Part shown: positions 52,732 through 62,910 of the stretch, piece by piece
How the letters are laid out: each line of letters opens with the position of its first letter
Position numbering within the stretch: the stretch's first letter is position 1
Assembly: GCF_010119975.1 (NCBI RefSeq)
Contig: NZ_CP048222.1
Span: forward strand, 124,001-188,000
Source of the DNA: Rhodocytophaga rosea
GTDB taxonomy: Bacteria; Bacteroidota; Bacteroidia; Cytophagales; 172606-1
Direction: 5' to 3'
DNA length: 64,000 bases
Program-made: the position numbers and the translations under genes
The notes under the pieces: model-generated
The model's database searches: none
Seen by the model: the letters and a program-made list of their open reading frames with translations, nothing else
Told to the model about the DNA's origin: nothing

Positions 52732-53817
52732 TTAATCGATGCAGTTATATTCTATCCTGATAAGTTTGAAAGTTCCATAAACTAAATCTCTATCGGGATA
52801 ACTGTATATGGTTTCGGCATTTCCCATCAGTCTGTATCCATTTATTTCCTGATAATCTTTCAATGGAGTTGCCCAGGGTAATTGCTTTCCTGCATCAGCC
52901 GAATAGCGGTCATCAGAAATAAAGTTTATCAGTTCACCTTTGTCATTAAAATACAGCCAGGCAAAAACGGTGATATGGTTATTGGTAAAGGAGGCTTTCA
53001 CTTTATTATTTTCCACTGCTAACCACTTTATTCGCTTGTCTATCAGGGTAGGCGGAGCCAGACAACACATGTCATTGAAAAAGGTAACTGTCTCCGACAA
53101 ATCCATTTCTACTCCATCCTGATACTGCACTTTAAATAAGGATAACAGCCTGATGTCCATAAAAGCATATCCATTCTTAAAGCAGTGATACCCTGCAACA
53201 GGCATGCCTTTCATGATGGCTTTCATAAAAAACAGCCGGGTTGGCGTGTGCATAAAATTATACTGCTCTGAAGTAAAAGGCATCCATTCCGATTGCTCAT
53301 CCTTTCTGATTTTGCCGGTAAATTCTATTTTAAAATTATTTACTTTGGGTTTGCCAACAGAACCTGTAAAACGAAGGTATTTTTTTACGGGTTCGGGCAA
53401 TTCTTGGATGTCTGTTTCTGTCAGGTCAGAAGGTTGGAAATAGGATGCCAGTTGCAAGCCAGTTTTTACATCATCTTGATATTTACGATAATAAGCGGAT
53501 GTGCTATATCCGATGATTACTGCCATCAGAATAATCACATTGGCTATGGTTCCGAATCTGGCATCTTGCCAGAAGAAAATGATCAGAATTTGGGAGATTA
53601 CTACTGCTAGTAAACCAAATACCCACCAATAGCTATGTTTAAAGGCAAACTGGATCGCTGCCAGTACAAAAAGGATAAAGGTAAGCAGCCAGACCGTTTC
53701 AAAAGGTTTTGCAATAGGTTGTGTCAGTTGTTTTACTTCTGATAGCCCAAAGCTTTTAAAGCCCAATAAATGAATGAGTCCATGAGCTATAACGAGTATA
53801 ATAAAGGCTATTCTCAT
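52732..53817 (-). CDS. DUF6544-type membrane protein
   Basis: A 361-residue protein. Four membrane segments occupy about residues 1-18, 42-60, 63-83 and 88-107 (MRIAFIILVIAHGLIHLLGF; WWVFGLLAVVISQILIIFFW). A C-terminal soluble part (about 130-361, LPEPVKKYLRFTGSVGKPKV) has repeated beta strands typical of DUF6544. It is read toward a stop near the TAATTTTTTA sequence and is transcribed in the same direction as the broken membrane gene upstream. No biochemical function is known for the family. Confidence 0.8.
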   Translation of the reverse strand: MRIAFIILVIAHGLIHLLGFKSFGLSEVKQLTQPIAKPFETVWLLTFILFVLAAIQFAFKHSYWWVFGLLAVVISQILIIFFWQDARFGTIANVIILMAVIIGYSTSAYYRKYQDDVKTGLQLASYFQPSDLTETDIQELPEPVKKYLRFTGSVGKPKVNNFKIEFTGKIRKDEQSEWMPFTSEQYNFMHTPTRLFFMKAIMKGMPVAGYHCFKNGYAFMDIRLLSLFKVQYQDGVEMDLSETVTFFNDMCCLAPPTLIDKRIKWLAVENNKVKASFTNNHITVFAWLYFNDKGELINFISDDRYSADAGKQLPWATPLKDYQEINGYRLMGNAETIYSYPDRDLVYGTFKLIRIEYNCID

Positions 53818-53834
53818 AATTAATTATTTTAACT

Positions 53835-54214
53835 TTAACTTCTTAATGTAGAATCGGTTAGTGTATCAGTAAAAGTTGAAATATTGTTAAGGCCATTACT
53901 TATGATTCTATATATCAGCATACAAATGATCATGATAAAAATAATTGTGTAAATCAATTGGTTATACTTAGCCAGCCAATTGGGGAGAAAAATATCAAAG
54001 TTGTCTTTGGAAGAATCAGAATATCTATGTGCAATTAGGGTAATTGGGCAAACATTTCTGAAGATAAGTAGAACCAGTCCTTCCAGCAGAATAATACCAA
54101 CACCCATCCATACTAACTTGTCAATTTTATTTGTAATGACAGCATACGATAAGTAGAACAGGACTACATTGAAAAAAAGCCAGATGAGGGTATGAATGAG
54201 TTTAATTACTGAAG
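53835..54214 (-). pseudogene. Small polytopic membrane protein, 5' end removed by IS5
   Basis: The frame enters from the IS5 left end as SVIKLIHTLIWLFFNVVLF and continues through VITNKIDKLVWMGVGIILLE, LLIFRNVCPITLIAHRYSDS and a last helix to a stop at 53835. It has four likely membrane segments. On the far side of the element a minus-strand ATG at 55146 reads MSRLTVN into the IS5 right end, a plausible first exon-like piece of the same gene. The remaining ATG at 54107 would start in mid-helix. The gene is therefore probably inactivated by insertion. Confidence 0.75.
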
Positions 54215-55125
54215 CTGTTTAGGATAAACAGAAAAATTTCCAAAGAAGTGAGAATTTTGTGTTGCGAGGCACAAAAGAATACATCCAATGGAAATCTTAC
54301 CTAAAGATACAATAGATAGGTATATATTAGCAAATTTGTCAGTAGGCATGAGAGGTAAAGAATGTAGCAAGGAACTGATGCGAGAAGTGGTAGGACTCAT
54401 ACTTTACCGGCTGAAAACAGGATGTCAGTGGAGGTTTCTGCCAACAAAAGCATTTTTTACAGATAAAGCCCTCAGCTGGCAAGGCGTTTACTATCATTTT
54501 AATGAATGGGTAAAAGATGGTTCCTGGAGCAAAGTATGGATGACTATCTTGTCAGTTCATAAGGATAAATTAGACTTGTCATCTATACAGCTGGATGGCA
54601 GCCATACAATTTGTAAGCAAGGAGGGCAAGCTGTAGGGTATCAGGCAAGAAAAAAAGCCAATACCACTAATAATTTGTTTTTAGCCGACAATCAAGGGCA
54701 AATGTTAGCCTGTGCAACTTCTCAGGCAGGCGAGCATCATGATTTATTTGATATTACAAGCCTGTTTGAAGAATTATGCCAGATCCTTATCAAGGCAGGT
54801 ATTGACTTGAATGGGTTATTTCTCAATGCTGATGCAGGATTTGATTGCAAAGAGTTGAGAAAAGTATGTAAGGATAAACACATAGAAGCCAATATTGCCT
54901 TTAACTCAAGAAATACTGGAAGCCAAAATGAGCAGTATCAATATTTTGATGAAGAGTTATACAAGTGCAGGAAAGTTATAGAGCATGCTAATGCCTGGAT
55001 GGACAGTTTCAAAGCTTTGCTAGTGAGATTTGAGAAAAAAGCTTCCTCATGGCTAGCTTTACTCCTAATAGCTTTTTCTGTTCGCTTCCTTCGTAAAATC
55101 AAACAGAAAACTAAATCCTAAACAG
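54215..55125 (+). mobile_element. IS5-family insertion sequence, copy B
   Basis: 911 bp with inverted ends CTGTTTAGGAT (54215-54225) and ATCCTAAACAG (55115-55125), one intact transposase frame. No clear target duplication. It interrupts the small membrane protein gene read on the minus strand. Confidence 0.88.
54288..55121 (+). CDS. IS5-family transposase (DUF4096 type)
   Basis: A 277-residue DDE transposase. The N-terminal DUF4096-like domain (VVGLILYRLKTGCQWRFLP) precedes the catalytic motifs: IQLDGSHTICK, LNADAGFDCKEL and the C-terminal EHANAWMDSFKALLVRFEKK, where the last acidic residue is expected. It belongs to a different IS5 subgroup from the transposase at 28395. It ends 4 bases before the right inverted repeat, and the element looks complete. 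Confidence 0.9.
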   Translation: MEILPKDTIDRYILANLSVGMRGKECSKELMREVVGLILYRLKTGCQWRFLPTKAFFTDKALSWQGVYYHFNEWVKDGSWSKVWMTILSVHKDKLDLSSIQLDGSHTICKQGGQAVGYQARKKANTTNNLFLADNQGQMLACATSQAGEHHDLFDITSLFEELCQILIKAGIDLNGLFLNADAGFDCKELRKVCKDKHIEANIAFNSRNTGSQNEQYQYFDEELYKCRKVIEHANAWMDSFKALLVRFEKKASSWLALLLIAFSVRFLRKIKQKTKS

Positions 55126-55401
55126 ATTCACTGTTAATCTGGACATGGCTGCTTACTTTTTATAGAAAATTCCTTGCCTTTTTCGGGCACATACTTTCAT
55201 TGCATTGATTCTCAATAAAGAAGTGGATCATATGCTTTCTTGCTCAATTAGATACTTTTCTGATTTTATTGTAAGAATAATAACCGCACAAAAGTGAATG
55301 CTTTTACCCAAGAAAGCATTACATAACTATAAAGGAGATTTACATCATTCACACATTTTAAACCTAGCCTTGACTACTGCATATTTCAACAAAAAACCAC
55401 T

Positions 55402-55962
55402 ATGAAGCTCTATATCAAATACATGGTAAGCCAACGGTGCAAAATGTTGGTGAAAGAAGAATTACTAAAACTTGGGCTTCGCTATGTAGTACTTGATTTG
55501 GGTATGGTTGAGCTATTAGAAGACATTACTCAAGAGCAGCACGATCAACTGAAAGTAAACCTTCTCCGTTCAGGCCTGGAACTGCTGGACGATAAAAAAA
55601 GTATTCTGATTGATAAAATCAAGAATGTGATTATCGAAATGGTTCATTATTCGGATCAATTACCAAAGGTGAATTATTCTGATTTCATCAGTGAAAAATT
55701 AAACTACGATTATACCTATCTATCCAATATTTTTTCAGAAGTAAAAGGCATCACTATACAGCAGTTTATCATCATCCATAAAATTGAGCGGGTAAAAGAA
55801 TTGCTGCTCTATGACGAGCTGAACCTGACCGAGATTGCCTATCAACTCCATTACAGCAGTGTAGCCCATTTATCCAACCAGTTCAAAAAAGTTACCGGCC
55901 TGTCGCCTTCCTTTTTCAAGCAACTCAAGCGTAAGCGCAAAGGCAATCTGGAAAACCTGTAA
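55402..55962 (+). CDS. AraC-family transcriptional regulator
   Basis: A 186-residue regulator. N-terminal about 90 residues (MKLYIKYMVSQRCKMLVKEE) are a short, ligand-type or dimer region. The C-terminal about 95 residues are an AraC double helix-turn-helix (YLSNIFSEVKGITIQQFIII; LTEIAYQLHYSSVAHLSNQF; VTGLSPSFFKQLK). It resembles a Bacteroidota subgroup with the ending 'SPSxFKxLKxxR'. It probably controls the cupin and YceI genes that follow, but no operator was identified. Confidence 0.88.
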   Translation: MKLYIKYMVSQRCKMLVKEELLKLGLRYVVLDLGMVELLEDITQEQHDQLKVNLLRSGLELLDDKKSILIDKIKNVIIEMVHYSDQLPKVNYSDFISEKLNYDYTYLSNIFSEVKGITIQQFIIIHKIERVKELLLYDELNLTEIAYQLHYSSVAHLSNQFKKVTGLSPSFFKQLKRKRKGNLENL

Positions 55963-56094
55963 TTGTATTTCCCTCTTTATATAATCCAACATGGCTTTTT
56001 AATGTGTGATAGATGCAACATTTAACCAAAGTTATGTAAGGGGCAGCCGCTTAAAGGAGTCTACCTTTACAGCCTACTTTACTTGCAACTACTC

Positions 56095-56484
56095 ATGAAA
56101 AAAGATAAACATGATCTTAGTAATTCTACCGGCAATAATCCTATCCTTTTCCCTGAATTAGAAAAATCAACGGTACATATCATTGTTGAAATCATTGAAT
56201 ATGTTCCTAACGGGGTATTGAGCAAGACGATTATTAAAAAAACCACCGGCAATGTAACCGCTTCCTCCTTTGATGCCGGCGAAGAATTAGCCGAAAAGAC
56301 TTCTCCCTTCGACACCTATGTACAGATCATTGATGGGACTGCCGAGTTGCATATAAATGATAAGCAATATAAGCTCAGGTTAGGAGAGGGAATAGTAATT
56401 CCTGCTCATACAAAGCACAGTTTTAATGCCTATGAGCAATTCAAAATGATATCCACAGTCATCAAAAGCGGATACGAGGACTAA
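56095..56484 (+). CDS. Cupin-domain protein
   Basis: A 129-residue single cupin starting at ATG 56095 (MKKDKHDLSNSTG). Cupin strands: SSFDAGEELAEKTSPFDTYV with the EKTSP pattern typical of a Bacteroidota cupin subfamily, IIDGTAELHINDKQYKLRL and GIVIPAHTKHSFNAYEQFKM. One histidine pair (HTKH) is present in the last motif, so a metal site is possible but incomplete. It follows the AraC gene and may be regulated by it. Confidence 0.85.
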   Translation: MKKDKHDLSNSTGNNPILFPELEKSTVHIIVEIIEYVPNGVLSKTIIKKTTGNVTASSFDAGEELAEKTSPFDTYVQIIDGTAELHINDKQYKLRLGEGIVIPAHTKHSFNAYEQFKMISTVIKSGYED

Positions 56485-56605
56485 TTACCTGGGCCTACCA
56501 TTCATGTGGCCTGATACAATAGAGAGAAAAGCTGGATAGCATTATCTCAAAAATAGGATGGCACAGTGGGATTCAACTAACTACTTTAAATCAAAAACAA
56601 GGGCT

Positions 56606-57220
56606 ATGAAAAAGATATGTAAACCAGGTTTTGTATGGATGACTATTTGTGTAATAATGGGATTCTCTCATTTTACACAATCACAATCACACTATACGAT
56701 TACCCAAACCAAAGAGAGCAAGATGACCATGGCAGGTACCTCTACCCTGCACGATTGGGACATGACTACTCAAATTTTTACCGGGAATGCACAGTTCGGC
56801 TTCAATCCAGGAAATGATGGGCTAAACACACTCCAATCTCTCACCTTCTCACTAGTGGCTCAGAACCTAAAAAGTGGACAGAAGGGATTGGATAAGAATG
56901 CTTATAAAGCCTTGAAGACAGATCAGTTTCAAAACATTGATTACAAACTATTGTCGGCAAGGGTATCTCCCCAAAAAGAAAACCAATTCCTTATTAAAAC
57001 ACAGGGCAATCTCACAATTGCAGGTATTACAAAACAGGTAAGTATGGATGTGTATTGTGAGATCAATAAAGATTCAACCATTACGTGCAGGGGATCAGAT
57101 AAATTGAAGATGAGTGATTATAAGGTGAAACCACCCACTTTTATGATGGGGGCTATGAAAACAGGAGATGCCATTACGCTGGATTTTACGATGGTATACA
57201 AAAAAGAAGCAGGCATCTAA
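56606..57220 (+). CDS. YceI-family exported lipid-binding-like protein
   Basis: A 204-residue protein. The ATG at 56606 (MKKICKPGFVWMTICVIMGF) gives a proper signal peptide, whereas the frame could start 48 bases earlier. The YceI barrel follows: MTMAGTSTLHDWDMTTQIFT, LTFSLVAQNLKSGQKGLDKN, QGNLTIAGITKQVSMDVYCE, GSDKLKMSDYKVKPPTFMMG. YceI proteins bind isoprenoid-like lipids in the periplasm. It lies 30 bases before the barrel protein gene, so they are one unit. Confidence 0.9.
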   Translation: MKKICKPGFVWMTICVIMGFSHFTQSQSHYTITQTKESKMTMAGTSTLHDWDMTTQIFTGNAQFGFNPGNDGLNTLQSLTFSLVAQNLKSGQKGLDKNAYKALKTDQFQNIDYKLLSARVSPQKENQFLIKTQGNLTIAGITKQVSMDVYCEINKDSTITCRGSDKLKMSDYKVKPPTFMMGAMKTGDAITLDFTMVYKKEAGI

Positions 57221-57252
57221 TATCACATTTCATCCATTAAAATACGATCCTT

Positions 57253-58532
57253 ATGAAATATATACTTCTGCTCGTGTGTTGCCTTATCTCTCTTGTTGTG
57301 AAAGCGCAACAACCGGCTCTGCAATTTTTCAGACCTAACGATAAGAGTGGCCTGAACGTCTTTGAGACACCCAAAGCTGATACGGTACATTTCAAAGGCC
57401 TTAAAGTGCGGCTTGGCGGTGACTTTGCTATGCAGTTCCAGGGATTAACCCAAAGCAATGCCGAAGGCAATCTGGTTGAACTAGGTAAAGATTTTAACTT
57501 ACCTTCCGCTAACCTGAACCTGGATGTACAGTTACTGGATGGTGTACGGATGCACTTGCGAACCTATCTTTCTTCAAAGCATCATAACGAAGCCTGGATC
57601 AAAGGAGGGCACATGCAAATTGATCGGCTTGATTTTATCAGGCCAGGATTTTTAGCAGGTATTATGAGCTACACCAGTATTACCATTGGCCTGGATGAAT
57701 TTAACTATGGGGATGCCCACCTGCGCAGATCAGATAATGCGGGGGCTATTTTTAATCCCTTTACAGGCAATTATATCATGGATGCCTTTTCCACAGAAGC
57801 TTTCGGGGAAGTAACTCTGCAGCATAAGGGACTATTGGCAGTAGTAGGGGTTACTAACGGTAAGCTCAACCAGAATGTAGTCGTAAATGCCAACACGGAC
57901 AACAAACCCTCTATTTATGGGAAGTTGGGCTATGATAAACAGTTAAGCCATGATCTGCGGGTAAGGGTAACTGGCTCCTGGTATATCAATCATGGGACCA
58001 CCTCAGGCACTTGGCTGTATGGGGTGATCGCACAGGCGGCAGATACTATCATGTATTGCATACCAAACCTGATTCAAATGGCATTAGTGAAGGCACTGAC
58101 TTCGAGGGTAGATATAATGCTCGTTTTACCAAACTAACTGCCTTACAAATCAATCCCTTTATTAAATACAAAGGAATTGAACTCTTTGCTATTTATGAAC
58201 TTGCTAGTGGAAGCAACGAGTTTACCGGGCCACAGGTTGGCAAAGAAGGGGCTTTTACGCAACTGGCAGCAGAATTAATTTACCGCTTTGGAAGAAACGA
58301 AAAATTCTATATGGCAGGAAGGTTTAATACGGTAAGAGGGAAGATGCTGGAAAGCGCCCCTGAAAACCTTGAAATCCGCAGGCTAAACATAGGAGGTGGT
58401 TGGTTTATCTCAAAAAATGTGTTGACGAAAGTAGAATATGTAAATCAGGCTTATACTGGCAATGCCTGGACTGGCAGATTTGTGGGAGCGGAATTTAGTG
58501 GGTTTACTATTGAAGCGGTAATCAGTTTTTAA
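57253..58532 (+). pseudogene. Outer-membrane porin-like protein, single-base frameshift
   Basis: The first piece (57253-58137) has a signal peptide (MKYILLLVCCLISLVVKAQQ) and beta strands of a porin-like barrel (VRLGGDFAMQFQGLTQSN; LNLDVQLLDGVRMHLRTYLS). The second piece, in another frame (about 58022-58532), continues with GDRTGGRYYHVLHTKPDSNG and ends SGFTIEAVISF-stop, a barrel terminus. Adding one G to the GGGG at 58021-58024 joins them into a 426-residue protein. It is likely cotranscribed with YceI. A real mutation and a homopolymer sequencing error are both possible. Confidence 0.8.
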
Positions 58533-58712
58533 TGTAGTAAAATCCAGTTATCGGTAAGGGGTTAAAACCAATAAAAAGGATTTACATTACTCTGACAACA
58601 AATAAAACCCTTTTCATTATCAAAGCAAAAAATCAAGTCTCTCAATAGATAACCTAACAATAACAACTGACACAGTTCATTTTACCTCTCCCGGCCATCT
58701 CAAACTGCTGCT

Positions 58713-59051
58713 GTGGAATATACTACTGGTGCTGTCGGTTTTTTGGTATTGATACATAATTTATTGGGGTATCAGATTACATGCAAACTTATACATGGGA
58801 ATAACATTGAAGAGTCTCTTCAAAATTACCTGAAGCGTATCCGGACCTATTCCATCCTATATGTTCTATCGCGAGTAACGGCAATCCTGATCATTTTTGG
58901 ATATTTTTGCTCCACTGTGGAAGGGAGCGAAAACAAATACTGGATTTTTGGATTTCTGTTGCTAGTGTTATCTTTTCAAATTTACCTGTTGAAAAGGGTA
59001 TGGGCTAACAGAATTAATCAGATAAAAACAACGTATGCACAACTTTCCTGA
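58713..59051 (+). CDS. Small membrane protein, possibly frameshifted at its start
   Basis: A 112-residue frame with three or four membrane segments (GAVGFLVLIHNLLGY; YSILYVLSRVTAILIIFGYF; WIFGFLLLVLSFQIYLLKRV). In another frame just upstream, 58670-58735 reads TVHFTSPGHLKLLLWNILLV and LSVFWY, a better-looking N-terminus that breaks at the run of T near 58740. The true gene may start earlier and contain a frameshift. Function unknown. Confidence 0.55.
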   Translation: MEYTTGAVGFLVLIHNLLGYQITCKLIHGNNIEESLQNYLKRIRTYSILYVLSRVTAILIIFGYFCSTVEGSENKYWIFGFLLLVLSFQIYLLKRVWANRINQIKTTYAQLS

Positions 59052-59350
59052 CGAGTGCTCAAAATGAACATTTTGAAGCAGGTGGGTAGTTGAAGTCTGC
59101 TCGAAAAAGTGGATACTAAAGTAAGCTCTAATTTTGATTCAAGAGAAGTTAAATTTAAGTTACTCGAAAGGGGAGGATTGCGTTACTAACTTACCAGGTC
59201 AATTCTTTTTTGCATCTGTCTCAAAAATAGGGACTTGACATTTAATTAAATTATTAAAAAGTTGGTTTACGTCCTATAAGATAAGAAATTAAAAATGAAG
59301 GCATCCTATAGAAGTTAAGCCCTACAAAAGAGGAAAACAGAGTTTGGTTC

Positions 59351-62300
59351 CTAATTTTCTGGCATGAGTACTCTAAACAATGTTCCCTTACCAAGCTCGC
59401 TTTCGACTTCTATTGAACCTCCGGCATTTTCTACTATCCTTTTGACTATGTATAATCCAATACCTGACCCGTCGACATGATGATGGAGTCTTTTGAACAT
59501 TTCAAAAATTCTAGAAGTATTCTCTTGCTTTATACCAAGACCATTGTCTCTTACTTCGATAATAGTAAGGTTCTGCCTGCAATAGGTATTTATCAAGATT
59601 TCTAAGCCCACCTCTGGGTTCCTATATTTTATTGCATTCGTAATCAGATTATAAAAAATACTTCTCAGGTTATACTTCGAAAAAACAATTTTTTGGCAGC
59701 CATCTGTAGAAACGCTTATCGAAGCGGCAGAGGCTTCAATCATGGGAGAGATTTCCAGGCTGATTTCTTCCATTAATTTGTCAATTATAATTTCTTCTAC
59801 ATCCTCATTTACATTTTTTTGCGTCTTACTAATTTCGGTAAGTCCTTTGATTGTTTCCTTAAATCTTAAAATAGACTTCTCCATTAAACTTAAGATAGCA
59901 TTTAGTTTCTCGCTAAGTGGCTGCCCATCTAACTGTTTTTTTAACGCATTTAACAGTCCTTCCAGGTTTGCAATGGGTGCTTTTAAGTCGTGTGAGGCTG
60001 TATAAACAAAATTATCAAGGTCATTATTAATTTTTTGCAGCTCTTTGTTCTTTAGCTTTAACTGCTCGTTGCTTTCGTAGATTCTAACTTTTGCCTCTTT
60101 TTCTTCACTCACGTCTCGTACCTCAATTACCGTAGCGACTGGAATACCGTTTTCAAAAATTGGACTAGCTGCACAAACAACAGAAAAGAAAGTACCATCT
60201 TTTTTTATGAATACATCCTCATGGGCTCTTACATCGAAGTTTTCCGGTAAAGCCCTATCTAATGGACATTCCTCCATGGGATAGAATGATCCATCGGGAC
60301 GATGATGGTGGATTAGATAGTGTAGCGGTTTGATACTAATTTCTTCAAAGCTATATCCAAACATTTTTTCTGCGGCCGGATTGAAGAACGTGCAGTACCC
60401 TTTCGCATTCATCATGAAAAGCGCTGAAGTGGCATTGTCGGTTATGGTTTTGTTGAGTGTACTTTGGTATTCTAAGGCTGCTTTATTAAGCTTTTCTTCT
60501 GTTATGTCACGTTGAACACAGACCAATAACGATTTATCCTTAAGCTTCAAAGTAGATATAAAAGAGTAGGTATAAAAAGTTGTGCCGTCCTTTCTGATAT
60601 TATGCCATTCCCCGCTCCAGAACCCGTTTGTTTTTAATACCGTCAGCACTTGGTTAACAATTGCTTCATTTTCTTTTGGAGGATACGCATTTTGAATGGA
60701 AACATGCTTTCCTATCAATTCTCCCCTTTCATACCCAAACATTCGCTCTTCTGTGGGATTTGTGTAAAAAATAACACCAGTTTCATCAGAAACACTCACG
60801 CCTTCATTCATGTTTTCAAGGACAGTTGCAAGCATTTTCAACCTTTCTTGAGAAATTTTAAATTCATGAATGTCAGTTAAAGTGGCAAGCCATTTGGTTA
60901 TTTCCCCCCTATCATTTTTCATCGGAAGAGCCCTGACTAAATGCCATCTAAATTCCTTGGTATGTGCATTTTGTATTCTAGTTTCAATCTCGAATGAAGT
61001 TCCTACTGCAAAAGCCTTTCTCCATATCTCTGTCGTCGAAGCTATATCATCAGGATGATTAACGGAAGGCCATCCTTTTCTTATTTCCTTCATAGAAAGA
61101 CCAGTATAGTCAACCCAATGCTTATTTATATAGTCAAATTCTCCTTGAGCGTTGGCCGTCCACACCATTTGTGGCATGGCATCAAGGGTGAATTGAAATT
61201 TTTGTTCACTAGCCTTTAACTGAGAAAATAGTTTGGAATTTTGGATTGAAATTCCTGCATGCGTACTCACGGACAAAACTAGCTTTTCAGACTCTTCAGT
61301 AAATATTCCCGGTTTAGAATGTCCAAAAAATAGCCCTCCCAACACCTCGCCATTGATAGATTTAACAGGAATAGCCATGTAGCTTTTAACCGGAAGATGC
61401 CCTTGAGGCATACCTTTATGTGGAGGATTTTGCCCATATCGTGGATCCAGCGTAATGTCATCTGAACGAACAATTGCTGTTCCCTCAAAAGTAGGGGCGA
61501 AAATTTGTGTTTTACGAGGGTGAGGAAACTTTGAGAAATTCTCAATAGCCACCCCGGAGATAGTGTAAAGGGTAAGTAACTCGCCCTGCTCATTTATTGT
61601 ATTGTAAAAGAAGGCGCCGAATTCCGCTTTAGCTAATTTTGTAGCGACATCAGTCACCTCCTGCACAATGTCGTGTATGTTAAATTTTTGGGTTATTGAA
61701 GAATTTAAATCGTTTATGGTTTTTAAATTCTGCGTTCTCTCCAATACCTTCAGTTCAAGATCTTTATTAATATCTAAAAGTCTCTCTTCTGCTTCTACCA
61801 ATGCTTCATTCGTAGCAACCAGTTCCTCTTCGCTTTGTCTGAGTTCTTCATTCATGGCGGCTACTTCTTCATGGCTTTCTTTTAGCTCCTTATTCTTTTT
61901 TTCAAGTTGCTTCCCACTTATCTGAACATAAAGACTAAAGGCTTGCCTTTGAACCTCCGAAATAATAAAATCTATTTCTTTAACAATATCAGTGATCAGG
62001 TTAGCATCTTGCGTGTATTCTGGAAGACGACTATAAAAAAGTGTTTTTCGAACAGAATAAATCAAGAGAATATCGTCAATGCTTATTTCATCCCTTGTTA
62101 CTGTGGGTAATTCATTAGCCTCCCACTGCCTTAAAGTTTCCTTGATACCATCCCGCCAGGTGTCATCCATGATATGTGTTAAAAATAGATCCAGTGATTC
62201 TTTTACCAACCTTTCAAATTGCTCAGCAGGTAGATTTCTCAAAAGATTCTCAACCAATGGAGGATTCACCTCTTTGAGAAGCTGCAGGTTTTGCTTTGCA

Positions 62301-62377
62301 GCTTCCTCTAGTTTTACTAAAAGAAAGTGGGCATAGTTCTTTAATTTATCACTTATATATCTTATTGCCTCGTGCAT
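59351..62377 (-). CDS. GAF/PAS multi-domain sensor histidine kinase with a helical N-terminus
   Basis: A 1008-residue soluble kinase. Residues 1-165 are an all-helical domain of the RsbRD-like kind (tentative). A coil (about 165-215) leads to GAF (about 225-385, TLYTISGVAIENFSKFPHPR). Three PAS domains follow at about 395-510, 515-635 and 640-760 (GEFDYINKHWVDYTGLSMKE; GVIFYTNPTEERMFGYERGE; GYCTFFNPAAEKMFGYSFEE). Kinase core: TASHDLKAPIANLEGL, NLITNAIKYRN, DNGLGI and GSGIGLYIVKRI. It shares the SHDLKAP kinase subtype with the kinases at 35391 and 40482. No receiver adjoins it. Confidence 0.92.
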   Translation of the reverse strand: MHEAIRYISDKLKNYAHFLLVKLEEAAKQNLQLLKEVNPPLVENLLRNLPAEQFERLVKESLDLFLTHIMDDTWRDGIKETLRQWEANELPTVTRDEISIDDILLIYSVRKTLFYSRLPEYTQDANLITDIVKEIDFIISEVQRQAFSLYVQISGKQLEKKNKELKESHEEVAAMNEELRQSEEELVATNEALVEAEERLLDINKDLELKVLERTQNLKTINDLNSSITQKFNIHDIVQEVTDVATKLAKAEFGAFFYNTINEQGELLTLYTISGVAIENFSKFPHPRKTQIFAPTFEGTAIVRSDDITLDPRYGQNPPHKGMPQGHLPVKSYMAIPVKSINGEVLGGLFFGHSKPGIFTEESEKLVLSVSTHAGISIQNSKLFSQLKASEQKFQFTLDAMPQMVWTANAQGEFDYINKHWVDYTGLSMKEIRKGWPSVNHPDDIASTTEIWRKAFAVGTSFEIETRIQNAHTKEFRWHLVRALPMKNDRGEITKWLATLTDIHEFKISQERLKMLATVLENMNEGVSVSDETGVIFYTNPTEERMFGYERGELIGKHVSIQNAYPPKENEAIVNQVLTVLKTNGFWSGEWHNIRKDGTTFYTYSFISTLKLKDKSLLVCVQRDITEEKLNKAALEYQSTLNKTITDNATSALFMMNAKGYCTFFNPAAEKMFGYSFEEISIKPLHYLIHHHRPDGSFYPMEECPLDRALPENFDVRAHEDVFIKKDGTFFSVVCAASPIFENGIPVATVIEVRDVSEEKEAKVRIYESNEQLKLKNKELQKINNDLDNFVYTASHDLKAPIANLEGLLNALKKQLDGQPLSEKLNAILSLMEKSILRFKETIKGLTEISKTQKNVNEDVEEIIIDKLMEEISLEISPMIEASAASISVSTDGCQKIVFSKYNLRSIFYNLITNAIKYRNPEVGLEILINTYCRQNLTIIEVRDNGLGIKQENTSRIFEMFKRLHHHVDGSGIGLYIVKRIVENAGGSIEVESELGKGTLFRVLMPEN

Positions 62378-62571
62378 AGTTTAGCGGCTAAATGACTACT
62401 AATACCCTCAACTCAATTTTGAAGTGTAAATATAAAGTAATATTTAAAAGAGTAGTCATGTTGCTAAAGTGTAGTAAATTGTATGACCTCTGTTTTTCGC
62501 ACAGAGCTATAGTGAAAAAATCTCCGTAATAAGCACTATTTTACTATCTGATTAGGATTTAGATCTGCTAA
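62378..62571. other. Promoter region upstream of the GAF/PAS kinase
   Basis: About 190 AT-rich bases between the kinase start (minus strand) and transposon debris. No motif was fixed. Confidence 0.35.
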
Positions 62572-62640
62572 CTAACTATGGAGCCGGAAGTTATTATATT
62601 CCTCACGCCATCGTTCAATCTTTTCCTTAGCTGACCTCTT
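62572..62640 (-). pseudogene. IS3-family OrfB C-terminal fragment (minus)
   Basis: The minus strand reads [20 protein letters not shown] then HS and a stop where PHSSL is expected. It is an IS3-type OrfB end, closely similar to the plus-strand fragment at 63339-63485. Confidence 0.75.
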
Positions 62641-62910
62641 CACAATAAATACGACAGTTCAGAAGTAAAGCCAAAGGCGAGGTTAATTTAACTACTCCTT
62701 TACTAAAATTTCATAGAATGGCTAGAGGGGTGATAAGTTATATTTCCTCCAGCCTTATAAAATTATCTTTCCCTGTCTGCCGATTTTTATTATTTGTCGG
62801 AATAATATTGGCAGGGTAAATTTTCTCAGCAGCTATACTTAAGAATTATCTACCCTGCTATCTTTCCAATCTAGTATTGAAATTTCATTTAAGCACCTCT
62901 CCTTTTGGGT

